Part shown: in pieces, positions 33,702-42,095 of the stretch
Layout of the letters: the number at the start of each line of letters is the position of its first letter
Numbering within the stretch: position 1 is the stretch's first letter
NCBI RefSeq assembly: GCF_015751785.1
Contig: NZ_JADOTY010000001.1
Coordinates: 4,030,001 to 4,094,000 of the forward strand
DNA length: 64,000 bases
Source: Micromonospora vinacea
GTDB taxonomy: Bacteria; Actinomycetota; Actinomycetes; Mycobacteriales; Micromonosporaceae
Reading direction: 5' to 3'
Position numbers and translations under genes: made by a program
The notes under the pieces: generated by a model
What the model was told of the DNA's origin: nothing
Databases searched by the model: none
Seen by the model: only the letters and a program-made list of their open reading frames with translations

Positions 33702-34469
33702 ATGGCGAGTGAGCGCAAGGCCACCGCGGACCCGGCCCGCAGCCTGGCCCTTCTCTGGCGCACCCGGGAGCCGACCAGCCGCAGCGCCGGTCCGGCGCTC
33801 AGCGTCGATCGGATCGTCCGGGCCGCGATCGACATCGCCGACGCCGAAGGGCTCGACGCGTTGACCATGCGCCGGGTCGGTGAGGCGCTGGGGGTCGGCA
33901 CGATGTCGGTCTACACCTACGTGCCGGGCAAGGCCGAACTCGTCGCCGTCATGATCGACACCGCGTACGGCGAGATGCCGCGCCCTACCGTCGAGGGCGA
34001 CTGGCGCACCCGGCTGGAACGGATCGCCCGCGACAATCTGGCGCTCTACCAGCGGCATCCCTGGATGCTGCGAGCCGAGACGACCCGACCGGTGCTCGGC
34101 CCGCACCTGATGGCCAAGTACGACTACGAGCTTCGCGCGATCGTCGACATCGGGCTCACCGATGTCGAGGTCGACGCGGTGCTCACCCTCGTGCTGGGTC
34201 ACGTGAAGAGCGCCGCGCGGGCCGCCTCCGAGGTGGTCGACCTGGAGCGCGAGACCGGCATGACCGACGGCCAGTGGTGGCAGTCGCACGCGCCCTGGCT
34301 GGAGACGTTCATGACGGCCGACGCCTACCCGACCGCCTCGCGGGTCGGCACCGCTGCCGGCCAGCAGCACGGCGCCGCGTACGGCCCGGAGTACGCCTTC
34401 GAGTTCGGTCTGCAACGCGTCCTCGACGGGATCGCGGTGGTGGTCGCCGAGCGGGCGGCCAGCCGATAG
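33702..34469 (+). CDS. TetR-family regulator with a TetR-class C-terminal domain
   Basis: A 255-aa regulator. The DNA-binding helix-turn-helix lies at about residues 35-80 (VDRIVRAAIDIADAEGLDALTMRRVGEALGVGTMSVYTYV, in two halves VDRIVRAAIDIADAEG and LTMRRVGEALGVGTMSVYTY). The C-terminal ligand domain resembles the tetracycline-repressor class (HPWMLRAETTRPVLGP). It follows the SDR-MFS pair in the same direction and is a plausible ligand-responsive regulator of that exporter. No matching operator was found in front of it. Confidence 0.88.
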   Translation: MASERKATADPARSLALLWRTREPTSRSAGPALSVDRIVRAAIDIADAEGLDALTMRRVGEALGVGTMSVYTYVPGKAELVAVMIDTAYGEMPRPTVEGDWRTRLERIARDNLALYQRHPWMLRAETTRPVLGPHLMAKYDYELRAIVDIGLTDVEVDAVLTLVLGHVKSAARAASEVVDLERETGMTDGQWWQSHAPWLETFMTADAYPTASRVGTAAGQQHGAAYGPEYAFEFGLQRVLDGIAVVVAERAASR

Positions 34470-34497
34470 CCGGCCCGGGTCTGCGGATCCGGCGAAG

Positions 34498-35319
34498 CTA
34501 GCGTGGTGCTGCCCGTCGGGCCAGCCGGGCCAGCGAGCGCGCCGACGGGCTGCCCGGCTCGGCGTGGTAGACGACCAGCGACTGGGTGGTGCCGCTGATC
34601 GCGAGCTTCTCGTAGCGCAGCGCCAACTCGCCCAGCTCTGGGTGCTGGAACACCCGCACCCCACCGCCTGCGCGGGCGGTGACGTCGTGCCGGGCCCACA
34701 ACCGCCGGAACCGTTCGCTGCCGGCCGTCAGCTCCTCCACCAGCTCGATGAGGCGGGGATCGTCCACCTCCGGGCCGATCTGTGCGCGCAGCCCCGCCAC
34801 CGCGTTGGCGGCGACCGCCGTCAGGCCCGGGTAGAGCGCCGGCACGCTCGGGTCCAGGAAGACCGCGCGCAGCAGGTTCACCCCGACGGTGAAGATCGGT
34901 GCCAGCGCGGTCGCGGCCGGGTTGGCGAAGAGCACGTCCAGGTGCCGACCGTGCACGAAGGCGGGCGTCTCGGCCCACGAGCCGACCAACTGCCGGATGC
35001 CCACCGGCACCCGCTCCGATGGTCGCGCCGCGCGGCGGGCCGGCACCGGCCGGGCCAGGCTGTGCAGGTGTGCCGCGGCGTCCGCGTCCAGCATCAGCGC
35101 GCGGGCCAGGGCCTCGACCACCTGCGTCGACGGGTGCCGGTCGCGCCCCTGTTCCAACCGCAGGTAGTAGTCGGCACTGATGCCGGCGAGCAGGGCCGCC
35201 TCCTCGCGCCGCAGGCCGGGCACCCGCCGGCGGCCGTGCCCGGGCAACCCGACGTCACCCGGCCCGATCAGCTCGCGCCGGGCACGCAGGTATTCGCCGA
35301 GCGGGCCGGCCGTGCTCAC
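34498..35319 (-). CDS. XRE-type regulator with MmyB-like ligand domain
   Basis: A 273-aa regulator. The N-terminal helix-turn-helix carries the characteristic VPGLRREEAALLAGIS and DYYLRLEQGRDRHPS. The C-terminal domain (about 110-270) is MmyB-like (VLFANPAATALAPIF, then DPRLIELVEELTAGS, SGTTQSLVVYHAEPGS). MmyB-type domains are thought to bind fatty-acid-like ligands. GTG 35319 is set by a -10 box 6 nt upstream. It is divergent from an SDR gene, and that pairing is common: the regulator usually controls the neighbouring oxidoreductase. Confidence 0.9.
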   Translation of the reverse strand: MSTAGPLGEYLRARRELIGPGDVGLPGHGRRRVPGLRREEAALLAGISADYYLRLEQGRDRHPSTQVVEALARALMLDADAAAHLHSLARPVPARRAARPSERVPVGIRQLVGSWAETPAFVHGRHLDVLFANPAATALAPIFTVGVNLLRAVFLDPSVPALYPGLTAVAANAVAGLRAQIGPEVDDPRLIELVEELTAGSERFRRLWARHDVTARAGGGVRVFQHPELGELALRYEKLAISGTTQSLVVYHAEPGSPSARSLARLARRAAPR

Positions 35320-35325
35320 CCGCCC

Positions 35326-35331
35326 ATCGTA
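35326..35331 (-). promoter_or_regulatory. -10 box TACGAT, leaderless start of the XRE regulator
   Basis: On the minus strand TACGAT ends 6 nt before GTG 35319, with no ribosome-binding site in between. Confidence 0.55.
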
Positions 35332-35353
35332 GGAGCCACCCCCGGCCACCCAG

Positions 35354-35374
35354 CCTGGTCCTGCCACTACCAGG
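35354..35374. promoter_or_regulatory. Operator-like repeat CCTGGT-N9-ACCAGG
   Basis: A perfect 6-bp inverted repeat with 9-bp spacing lies between the divergent XRE-regulator and SDR genes. It could be the binding site of the XRE/MmyB regulator. Half-site length is modest, so chance is possible. Confidence 0.4.
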
Positions 35375-35450
35375 AAAAACAGGGAACCGGCTAACCCCTG
35401 CCACCGGGGTGACAGTGTCGGGGTAAGCGTGATCGACAGACGGGACAGCA

Positions 35451-36392
35451 ATGACAGAGCGCATCACCACCCCCTTCGGTTTCGCCTCGACCGCCGACGA
35501 GGTCATCGCCGGGGTCGACCTGACCGGCAAGCGGGCCATCGTCACCGGCGGTGCCGCCGGCATCGGCGTCGAGACGGCCCGTTCGCTCGCCGCCGCCGGC
35601 GCCGAGGTCGTGCTCGGGGTCCGCCGGGTCGCTGCGGGTGAGCAGGCCGCCGCCGACATCGCGGCCAGCATCGGCGCGGAGCGGGTCACCGTCCGCGCGC
35701 TGGACCTTGCCGACCAGACCTCGGTACGCCAGTTCGTCGCCGACTGGGACCAGCCGCTGCACATCCTCGTCAACAACGCGGGGATCATGGCGCTGCCCGA
35801 GCTGGAGCGCACCGCCGAGGGCTGGGAGATGCAGTTCGCCACCAACTTCATGGGGCACTTCGCGTTGACCGTCGGCCTGCACGACGCCCTCGCCGCGGCC
35901 GGCGGCGCCCGGGTGGTGTCGGTCAGCTCCAGCGGCAACCTCTTCTCCCCGGTGATCTTCGACGACCTGCACTTCGCGTTCCGGCCGTACGATCCGCTGC
36001 TGGCCTACGGGCAGTCCAAGAGCGCCGAGGCCCTGCTGGCGGTCGAGGTGACCCGCCGCTGGTCCGGTGAGGGCATCTACTCCAACGCGTTGAACCCGGG
36101 CGCGATCGCCACCGGCCTGCAGAAGCACACCGGTGGGCTCAAGTCGCCCAAGGAGATGCACAAGACCCCGCAGCAGGGCGCCGCCACCTCGGTGCTGCTC
36201 GCGGCGTCCCCGTTGCTGGACGGCGTCGGCGGTCGCTACTTCGAGGACTGCGCCGAGGCCCCGGTCGTCACCGAACGGCCCGCCGACTACAGCGGTGTGG
36301 CCGCGTACGCGGTCGACCGGGGCAACGCCGAGCGGCTCTGGACCGTGGCGTCCGACCTGATCGCCCAGCGCGGCGTCACCACCGGCCGCTGA
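35451..36392 (+). CDS. Short-chain dehydrogenase (classical, with insertions)
   Basis: A 313-aa NAD(P)-dependent SDR. TGGAAGIGVETARSLA is the cofactor motif, VNNAGIM is intact, the catalytic serine lies in VVSVSSSG and the pair appears as YGQSKSAEAL. The length and the segment after SSG resemble the retinol-dehydrogenase/WW-domain-like SDR group. It is divergent from the XRE/MmyB regulator, with a shared 131-nt control region, and is the likely target of that regulator. The substrate is unknown. Confidence 0.9.
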   Translation: MTERITTPFGFASTADEVIAGVDLTGKRAIVTGGAAGIGVETARSLAAAGAEVVLGVRRVAAGEQAAADIAASIGAERVTVRALDLADQTSVRQFVADWDQPLHILVNNAGIMALPELERTAEGWEMQFATNFMGHFALTVGLHDALAAAGGARVVSVSSSGNLFSPVIFDDLHFAFRPYDPLLAYGQSKSAEALLAVEVTRRWSGEGIYSNALNPGAIATGLQKHTGGLKSPKEMHKTPQQGAATSVLLAASPLLDGVGGRYFEDCAEAPVVTERPADYSGVAAYAVDRGNAERLWTVASDLIAQRGVTTGR

Positions 36393-36419
36393 CGACGACG
36401 GCCGGGCTCGGCGGAACCG

Positions 36420-36441
36420 ACCCGGGCCCGGCAGCCCGGGT
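36420..36441. terminator. Hairpin between SDR and LtrA genes
   Basis: ACCCGGGC/GCCCGGGT form an 8-bp stem with a 6-nt loop (CCGGCA), 28 nt after the SDR stop. Confidence 0.6.
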
Positions 36442-36489
36442 GGTACGACTGGGGCGGCGGTGGCAGCTGCGGGCCGGGGAAGGATGGCG

Positions 36490-37692
36490 ATGGCGGGCAG
36501 GCTTCCGGGACGGCTGCTGCTCCGGCGGGAGAACCCGGGCAAGGCGTCGTTCCTGGAACTCTTCTTCGACCTGGCGTTCATCTTCGCGCTGACCCGGTTG
36601 TCCCGGGCGCTGCTCGACGACCCCAGCTTCAACGGTGGTCTCCAGGTGCTGCTGATGCTGGCGGCGCTCTGGTGGGTGTGGTTCGTGACCGCCTGGTCGG
36701 CGGACTGGTTCGACCCCCGGGCTCCGCTGATCGTCACCCTGCTGCTCTGGACGATGTTCGGCGGCCTGCTGATGGCTGCGGCCGTACCCACAGTGTTCGA
36801 CGGACACGCCATGGTGTTCGCCGTCGCCTACGTGGCCATCCACCTGGGTCGGGCGGCGATCCTGATCCCCGCCCTGCGGGGGCACCCGCTACAGGTGCGG
36901 AGCCTGCGGGTGGCTGTCTGGTTCGCGATCTCCGGTGTGCTCTGGGTGGTCGGGGCGGCCGTCACCCCGGCCCGGGAGGTGCTCTGGGCGCTCGCCCTCG
37001 TCATGGAGTACTCCCTGGCACGGCTGCGCTGGCCGTTCCCGTGGCTCGGACGCAGCACCTGGCCGGAACTCCAGGTGAACGGCAGACACCTCTCCGAGCG
37101 GTACCAACAGATCTTCATCATCGCCCTGGGTGAGCTGATCCTGATCGCCGGTGTCACCTACAGCGGGTCGGGCCTGGACCGGGACAGCACTGTGGCCTTC
37201 GCCCTGGCGTTCGTGACCGCGGTGGCCCTCGCCCGGCTCTACCTGGTGCCCGCCGGCGGGCGGCTCGGCGCCAGAATCGAGGCGGAGGGCCCGCCCGGCA
37301 GCAAGTTGACGCTGATGGCGGGCTACCTGCACCTCGTCATGATCGCCGGTGTGCTGGCCACCTCGGTGGCCATGGAGATGACGATCGACCATCCGGGAGA
37401 ACACGAAACGGGGCAGACGATCGTGGGCGTCATCGGCCCCGCGTTGTTCCTGACCGCCCGGATCCTGCTCGCGGCGGTGGTCGACGGCAGTTGGCCCTGG
37501 GCGCGTCTGGTCGGTGTGCCGGCCATCATCGTGGGCGGACTGGCCACCGTGCGGTCTCCGCAACTGGTCAACAGCGCCGTCGTCGCCGGGGTGCTGCTGC
37601 TGATCGTCCTGTTCGACGCGATGCCGGCACTGCGGCGGTTCATCCGCCAGCCCGGGGAGAGCTCCGCACCCAACCAGCGGCGACACGGATAG
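36490..37692 (+). CDS. Low-temperature-requirement protein A (LtrA) family membrane protein
   Basis: A 400-aa integral membrane protein with 10-12 predicted helices. The family signature FLELFFDLAFIFALTRLS is at the N-terminus, and the conserved SERYQQIFIIALGELI is in the middle. Its role in bacteria is not well defined; the name comes from Listeria cold growth. ATG 36490 has GGAAGG at 6 nt; ATG 36484 would abut it. It is followed 9 nt later by the split-hydrolase membrane gene, with which it may form an operon. Confidence 0.87.
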   Translation: MAGRLPGRLLLRRENPGKASFLELFFDLAFIFALTRLSRALLDDPSFNGGLQVLLMLAALWWVWFVTAWSADWFDPRAPLIVTLLLWTMFGGLLMAAAVPTVFDGHAMVFAVAYVAIHLGRAAILIPALRGHPLQVRSLRVAVWFAISGVLWVVGAAVTPAREVLWALALVMEYSLARLRWPFPWLGRSTWPELQVNGRHLSERYQQIFIIALGELILIAGVTYSGSGLDRDSTVAFALAFVTAVALARLYLVPAGGRLGARIEAEGPPGSKLTLMAGYLHLVMIAGVLATSVAMEMTIDHPGEHETGQTIVGVIGPALFLTARILLAAVVDGSWPWARLVGVPAIIVGGLATVRSPQLVNSAVVAGVLLLIVLFDAMPALRRFIRQPGESSAPNQRRHG

Positions 37693-37701
37693 CGCCCCCC
37701 G

Positions 37702-39870
37702 ATGCCTGAGGGAAGACCGCAGCACGGCGACCAACCGCGACGACACGACGTGGTGGAGTTGCGGGTGCACGGCGTGTCCGGGGCGGAACCCGCCGTCATC
37801 CTCGACCAGCCGCAGGTCCGACAGGTCGCCGGCGACGACAGCGGGGGCTTCCACCGTGCCGCCCGGTCGGACGGCGTCGGCCCGGACGGGCTGACGTTGG
37901 AGGCGTACCGCTGGGGTGACCTGCCCTCGGGCACCGTCGGCCGGACCCTCGCCATGGTCTTCCTGCTGCCGTTCATGCTCAGCAACGTGGCCGTGTGGAT
38001 GCGCCCCACCGGCCGCCGCCGCGCCGCCGCGGTCAGCGTGCTGTGTCGGCTCCTCGCGCTCAACCTCACAGTGCTGTACGTGGTGTCCATCGCGGGAGTC
38101 GCCCTCGACCTGCTCGCCTGGCGGTGTCTCGGTGCGGCCCGCTGCCGCCCGCCCTTCGACACCATGGCCGGGCTCGACGGCCGGCACGTCGGGCAGCGGC
38201 TGGCCGTGCTGGCGCTCCTGCCGATCGTCGCCATCGGGGTCCTGCGTCTCCTCGGCACCCGTCGGTCCGGCCCGGCCGACAATCCACTGTGGGCAGTGGA
38301 GCCGCTGGTGCACCGGCTGCGCGCCATCCACGTCGCCGCCGCTCTCGCCGTACTCGATGTCGTGTTGCTCACGGCCCGTCGCGCCAGCGGCGCGACGTTC
38401 TCCACGACGCTGCTGCTGGCGCTCAGCGCGGCGGTGCTGCTGGTCTGCGTCGGTCTGCTCGCCGTCCCGGGGATGATCGACCGCGCGGCGACCGCGTGGA
38501 CTGCCACCTGGGCCGCCCGCACGGCGGGCGCGGTGGCGGTCGCCCTGACCGTGGCGACAGTGGTCGCCGTGGCCAGCGACCGGCGTGACTGGTCGTCGGC
38601 GTCCGGGCTTCCCGGCTACGACGGGATCGCGGGTGGTGCGCTGTTCGGCCAGATGGTGTTGCTGGTGCTGCTCAGCGGGGTGGTGCTGTGGCAGCACGGT
38701 CGGGTGGGCGGCCGGTCCGCGCTGCCGGGTGGCCTGGGCGCGGCGGTCCTCGCCGCCATCGCGGTCGGCCTGACCGGCGCGCTCTCCGCCGGCCTCGTCT
38801 ACCAGACGGGGGAGCTGCTCGGCGGCTACCGCGCTGACGGTGGACCACCGTCGCCGTACCGCTGGACGCTGCTGGCCTTCTTCCTGCACGTGGTCGCGGC
38901 GGTACTGCTGTGCGGCGCGCTGAGCGTCGTGTCACTGCGGCGCCGGCGGCGTGCGGCGGCGGCGATCACCACCCGTGACTTCCCGGCCGTGCCACCGGAG
39001 GCCGTCGGTCGGCTGCGACTGACGACGAAGACCATCACCCGGGCACGGTTCACCGAGTGGTTGGGTCCGCTGGCCGCCACGTACGCGGCGCTCGCGGTGG
39101 TCGGGCTCATCACGAGCCTGGTGGGGCGCACCGGACGCGAACCGGAGGAGGTGGCGCGGCGGCTGCTCGGGCTGCCGGCCGTAGCCGTCCAGATGGGGCT
39201 CAGCGGCGGCACCTTCCTCCTGGCCGCGTTGCTGCTCGCACTGGTGACCGGGGGCGTGTTCGCCTATCGGACCGCGTGGTTTCGACGGCACGTCGGCATC
39301 CTGTGGGACCTGGGCACCTTCTGGCCGCGGGCCGCGCACCCGTTCGCGCCGCCGAGCTACGCCGACCGGGCCGTGCCGGAACTGGCCGACCGGATCAGCC
39401 AACTGACCGAGCGGCACGTCGGGGTGTTGCTGTGTGGGCACAGCCACGGGTCCGCCCTGCTCGCCCTCGCGGTGCTGCGGCTGCCCCCGCGCGTACGTCA
39501 ACGGGTCGCGCTGCTCACCTACGGGTCACCGCTGGATCGCCTGTACGCCCGGCTCTATCCGGCCTACCTCAACGAGGAGGTGCTGCGAGAGGTGGGGGAA
39601 CGGGTCGAGTGGCGGTGGCTCAACCTCTGGCGGGACACCGACCCGGTCGGCGGCTGGGTCTTCGCCGCACACCGCCCCGGCGACCCGGCCCCGGATCCGG
39701 CCGATCCGGCCGGGCAGGTCGACAGGCGGTTGCGGGACCCGGCACACCTGCTGCCCGCACCGGGGGAGCAGTCTGCGCCGCCGCTACGGGGGCACCATCC
39801 GGGCGAAGCCGACCCCGAGTTCCGGGAGGCGGTGCGCGAACTCGCCGAACGCCTCCGTGGTCGGGGTTGA
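37702..39870 (+). CDS. Membrane protein with alpha/beta-hydrolase halves split by a transmembrane region
   Basis: A 722-aa protein. The N-terminus has a first strand and oxyanion-like motif (VVELRVHGVSG, His23) typical of alpha/beta-hydrolases. Then come about 440 residues with eight to ten hydrophobic helices. The C-terminal half resumes the hydrolase fold with the nucleophile elbow GHSHG (Ser581), then LLTYGSPLDRLYARLYP and WRDTDPVGG. A serine-lipase-like catalytic site on the cytoplasmic side of a membrane domain is the simplest reading. I do not know a characterised homologue. It is preceded closely by LtrA. Confidence 0.8.
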   Translation: MPEGRPQHGDQPRRHDVVELRVHGVSGAEPAVILDQPQVRQVAGDDSGGFHRAARSDGVGPDGLTLEAYRWGDLPSGTVGRTLAMVFLLPFMLSNVAVWMRPTGRRRAAAVSVLCRLLALNLTVLYVVSIAGVALDLLAWRCLGAARCRPPFDTMAGLDGRHVGQRLAVLALLPIVAIGVLRLLGTRRSGPADNPLWAVEPLVHRLRAIHVAAALAVLDVVLLTARRASGATFSTTLLLALSAAVLLVCVGLLAVPGMIDRAATAWTATWAARTAGAVAVALTVATVVAVASDRRDWSSASGLPGYDGIAGGALFGQMVLLVLLSGVVLWQHGRVGGRSALPGGLGAAVLAAIAVGLTGALSAGLVYQTGELLGGYRADGGPPSPYRWTLLAFFLHVVAAVLLCGALSVVSLRRRRRAAAAITTRDFPAVPPEAVGRLRLTTKTITRARFTEWLGPLAATYAALAVVGLITSLVGRTGREPEEVARRLLGLPAVAVQMGLSGGTFLLAALLLALVTGGVFAYRTAWFRRHVGILWDLGTFWPRAAHPFAPPSYADRAVPELADRISQLTERHVGVLLCGHSHGSALLALAVLRLPPRVRQRVALLTYGSPLDRLYARLYPAYLNEEVLREVGERVEWRWLNLWRDTDPVGGWVFAAHRPGDPAPDPADPAGQVDRRLRDPAHLLPAPGEQSAPPLRGHHPGEADPEFREAVRELAERLRGRG

Positions 39871-39884
39871 GTCGTCGAAGACGC

Positions 39885-40280
39885 TCAGCGGTCCTCCGCC
39901 AGCCGTTCCGACTCCGCGACCACCGAGCGGATCTTGCGTAGCGTGGCATCGGGGGCGTGCACCGCCGTCCGCCACCGGTCGAGCGTGCGGCTCAGCACCC
40001 GGACGAGGAACTGCAACTGGTTGACCTGCTCGCGCAGCAGCCCCAGCTCCGATCGAGCGTTCAACGCCTCGTTCTCCAGCTCGGTGATCCGCATCTGTAG
40101 CGGCTGGACCAGGGTCAGGGCGGCCTCGGTGAGGGTGTCGGCGGCGTCGGCCTTGAACTTGCCGCGCTGGGCCACGACGGTGGCGATGGCAGCCAGACCG
40201 GTGGTGCCACCGAGAACGCCGAGCAGGCTGAGCAGCACCTGCACCCAGTGTGGTGCTTCGGGCGTCGGTGCGGAGATCAC
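39885..40280 (-). CDS. Small membrane protein with coiled coil, phage-holin-like
   Basis: A 131-aa protein. One hydrophobic helix (about residues 14-37, LLSLLGVLGGTTGLAAIATV) precedes a long heptad-like coiled coil (about 50-110, MRITELENEALNARSELGLL). This organisation recalls holin-like proteins of actinobacteriophages (DUF2746 type). GTG 40280 has GGAGGG upstream and overlaps the stop of the preceding membrane gene (GTGA). It ends 14 nt from the convergent hydrolase gene. Function unproven. Confidence 0.72.
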   Translation of the reverse strand: MISAPTPEAPHWVQVLLSLLGVLGGTTGLAAIATVVAQRGKFKADAADTLTEAALTLVQPLQMRITELENEALNARSELGLLREQVNQLQFLVRVLSRTLDRWRTAVHAPDATLRKIRSVVAESERLAEDR

Positions 40281-40726
40281 GTCACACCCTCCACGACCCG
40301 TCGGTGCGCCGAGCACTGGTGGCCCTTGGCGAGGCAGCGCAGATCGATGGCGATCTGGGCGGCCCGCCAGAACGACCCGGCCGGCACCGCGGCGATCAGC
40401 GACGCGGCGACGATTCCCTGTTGGCCCGCGACCGCCACCAACGCCACCGCATACATGCCGGTGATGGTGCCGAGCATCAGGACGGACGCGAGTTCGACGC
40501 CGAGGCCGGTGGAGAGCCGGCCAGGCCACAGGATGCCCAGGAGGCCGCCCAGGCCGACGACGACCAGGGCGACCTCCCAGCCGACCTGGATGGGTTCCGG
40601 CATGGACAGCTGGACCGACGTCGGTCGGACGTCCAGCACGAGCAGCAGCACACCGCAGATCGGCGTCGTGACCAGCGCGGCCACCTCGAACGGCTGGTGC
40701 TTGGCGCGGATACGGAGATTTCCCAC
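40277..40726 (-). CDS. Four-helix membrane protein, phage-like partner
   Basis: A 149-aa protein with four hydrophobic helices and a basic C-terminus containing two cysteines. The pattern resembles small membrane proteins found next to holins in actinobacteriophages. GTG 40726 has AGGGAG at 5 nt; upstream frames are not credible. It is coupled by a 4-nt overlap to the coiled-coil membrane gene. No other phage genes are present, so this may be a domesticated lysis-type pair or an unrelated two-component membrane system. Confidence 0.7.
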   Translation of the reverse strand: MGNLRIRAKHQPFEVAALVTTPICGVLLLVLDVRPTSVQLSMPEPIQVGWEVALVVVGLGGLLGILWPGRLSTGLGVELASVLMLGTITGMYAVALVAVAGQQGIVAASLIAAVPAGSFWRAAQIAIDLRCLAKGHQCSAHRRVVEGVT

Positions 40727-41078
40727 GGCAACTCCCTGGTCGAGAACCAGCACTCGTCCGCCAGCGGCCGGTGGGCCGGGTACCGCGTCGAGTTTTACGA
40801 CCGAGCGTGCGGTCTGCGGTGAAGCCCGTGGTGGCCGTGCGTGCGAACGATCGATGGTCGAGGAGATGGGCGACGTGCCGTCGTTGGCTGCCGATATCTG
40901 CCTGTGTATCACCGACGACCGGTTGTCGTCCACCCGGTGTAAGTCGCATTCCCGCAGGTCAGCGCCGCTATTGGGGTCGTCTTCGAGCCGTGGGACGGCG
41001 ACCCGGTCACAGCATCACCCCGGTGACGACCACTGTCGGATATCTTGCCCAGCGACGGTGGGCCGGGTCGCCGATCGA
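40727..41078. other. Gene-free stretch
   Basis: No coding signal is visible in these 352 bases, and no strong hairpin or palindrome was noticed. It should contain the minus-strand promoter of the membrane-protein pair. Base composition is slightly less GC-rich than in flanking genes. Confidence 0.5.
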
Positions 41079-41957
41079 TCAACGGGTGAGCAGGGTGCGC
41101 AGCGCCCGGAGCACCTCGGCCGGCGCCTCCTCCGCCATGAAGTGCCCGCAGCTGACCGTCTGGTGGTCCAGATCCGGCGCCCAGGCCCGCCACACCGCCG
41201 CCGCGTCGTAGCCCAGCGCCGCGCCCCAGTCCTGCTGGAGCACCGTCACCGGCATCCGCAGCTGGTTGCCGGCCGCGCGGTCGGCGGCGTCGTGGGTCAC
41301 GTCGATCCCGGCCGACGCCCGGTAGTCGGCGACGATCGAGGGGACGGCGTCGCGGGAGGCGCGCAGGTACGCGGCCCGCACCTCCGCCGGCAGGGCCTCC
41401 GGATCACGGGTCCAGACGTCCAGGAAGTGACCGAAGAAGGCGTCCGGGCTGCCGGCGATCAGCTCTTCCGGCAGGCCGGGCGGCTGCGCCATCAGGTACA
41501 GGTGAAACGCCACAGCGGCGCTGGCGCCGTGCAGCACGTCCCACATGTCCAGTGTGGGTAGCACGTCGAGCAGGGCCAGCTGACTGATCGCCGCCGGATG
41601 ATCGAGGCCGGCGCGGAACGCGACCAGCGCACCCCGGTCGTGCCCGACCAATGCGAACCGGTCGTGACCGAGCGCGCCGGCCAGCGCCACCACGTCGGCG
41701 GCCATGGTGCGCTTGGCGTACCGGGCGCCGTCGGTGTCGAGGGGCTTGTCGCTGTCACCGTAGCCGCGCAGGTCGGGGCAGATGACCGTGTGGTCGGCGG
41801 CCAGGTCGGCCGCGACGTGCCGCCACATGAGGTGGGTCTGCGGGAAGCCGTGCAACAGTACGACCGCCGGCCCGGAACCGCCCACGGCGGCGTTGAGCGT
41901 CACCCCGTCGGCGACGGTGACGCGTCGGTAGTCGAATCCGTTGATCTTCGGGTCCAC
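41079..41957 (-). CDS. Alpha/beta-hydrolase related to haloacetate dehalogenase and epoxide hydrolase
   Basis: A 292-aa alpha/beta-hydrolase. HGFPQTHLMW carries the oxyanion motif, GHDRGA the nucleophilic aspartate, and CGHFMAEEAP the catalytic histidine. Overall it aligns with fluoroacetate dehalogenases (DLRGYGDSDKP, LDHPAAISQLALLD). However, the second carboxylate-binding arginine of the known enzyme corresponds to leucine here (GHDRGALV), and the halide-binding tryptophan after the conserved His corresponds to leucine (FHLYL). A true fluoroacetate activity is therefore doubtful, and an epoxide hydrolase or other dehalogenase role is possible. GTG 41957 follows AGGAAGG. Confidence 0.85.
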   Translation of the reverse strand: MDPKINGFDYRRVTVADGVTLNAAVGGSGPAVVLLHGFPQTHLMWRHVAADLAADHTVICPDLRGYGDSDKPLDTDGARYAKRTMAADVVALAGALGHDRFALVGHDRGALVAFRAGLDHPAAISQLALLDVLPTLDMWDVLHGASAAVAFHLYLMAQPPGLPEELIAGSPDAFFGHFLDVWTRDPEALPAEVRAAYLRASRDAVPSIVADYRASAGIDVTHDAADRAAGNQLRMPVTVLQQDWGAALGYDAAAVWRAWAPDLDHQTVSCGHFMAEEAPAEVLRALRTLLTR

Positions 41958-42083
41958 GGGGAACCTTCCTGGTGAGGAGTGCCGGCGGGGGCGGTGGCCC
42001 GCCGCCGTCGTACCTCACCGAGCCTGCCCGGCGGTGATCAGCGGCGGGTCAGCGTCGGATCAGTGCCGGCCGAGCCACGGGCC

Positions 42084-42089
42084 TAGATT
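42084..42089 (+). promoter_or_regulatory. -10 box TAGATT, leaderless start of the SARP-like regulator
   Basis: TAGATT ends 6 nt before ATG 42096, with no ribosome-binding site in between. Confidence 0.6.
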
Positions 42090-42095
42090 GGTCCC

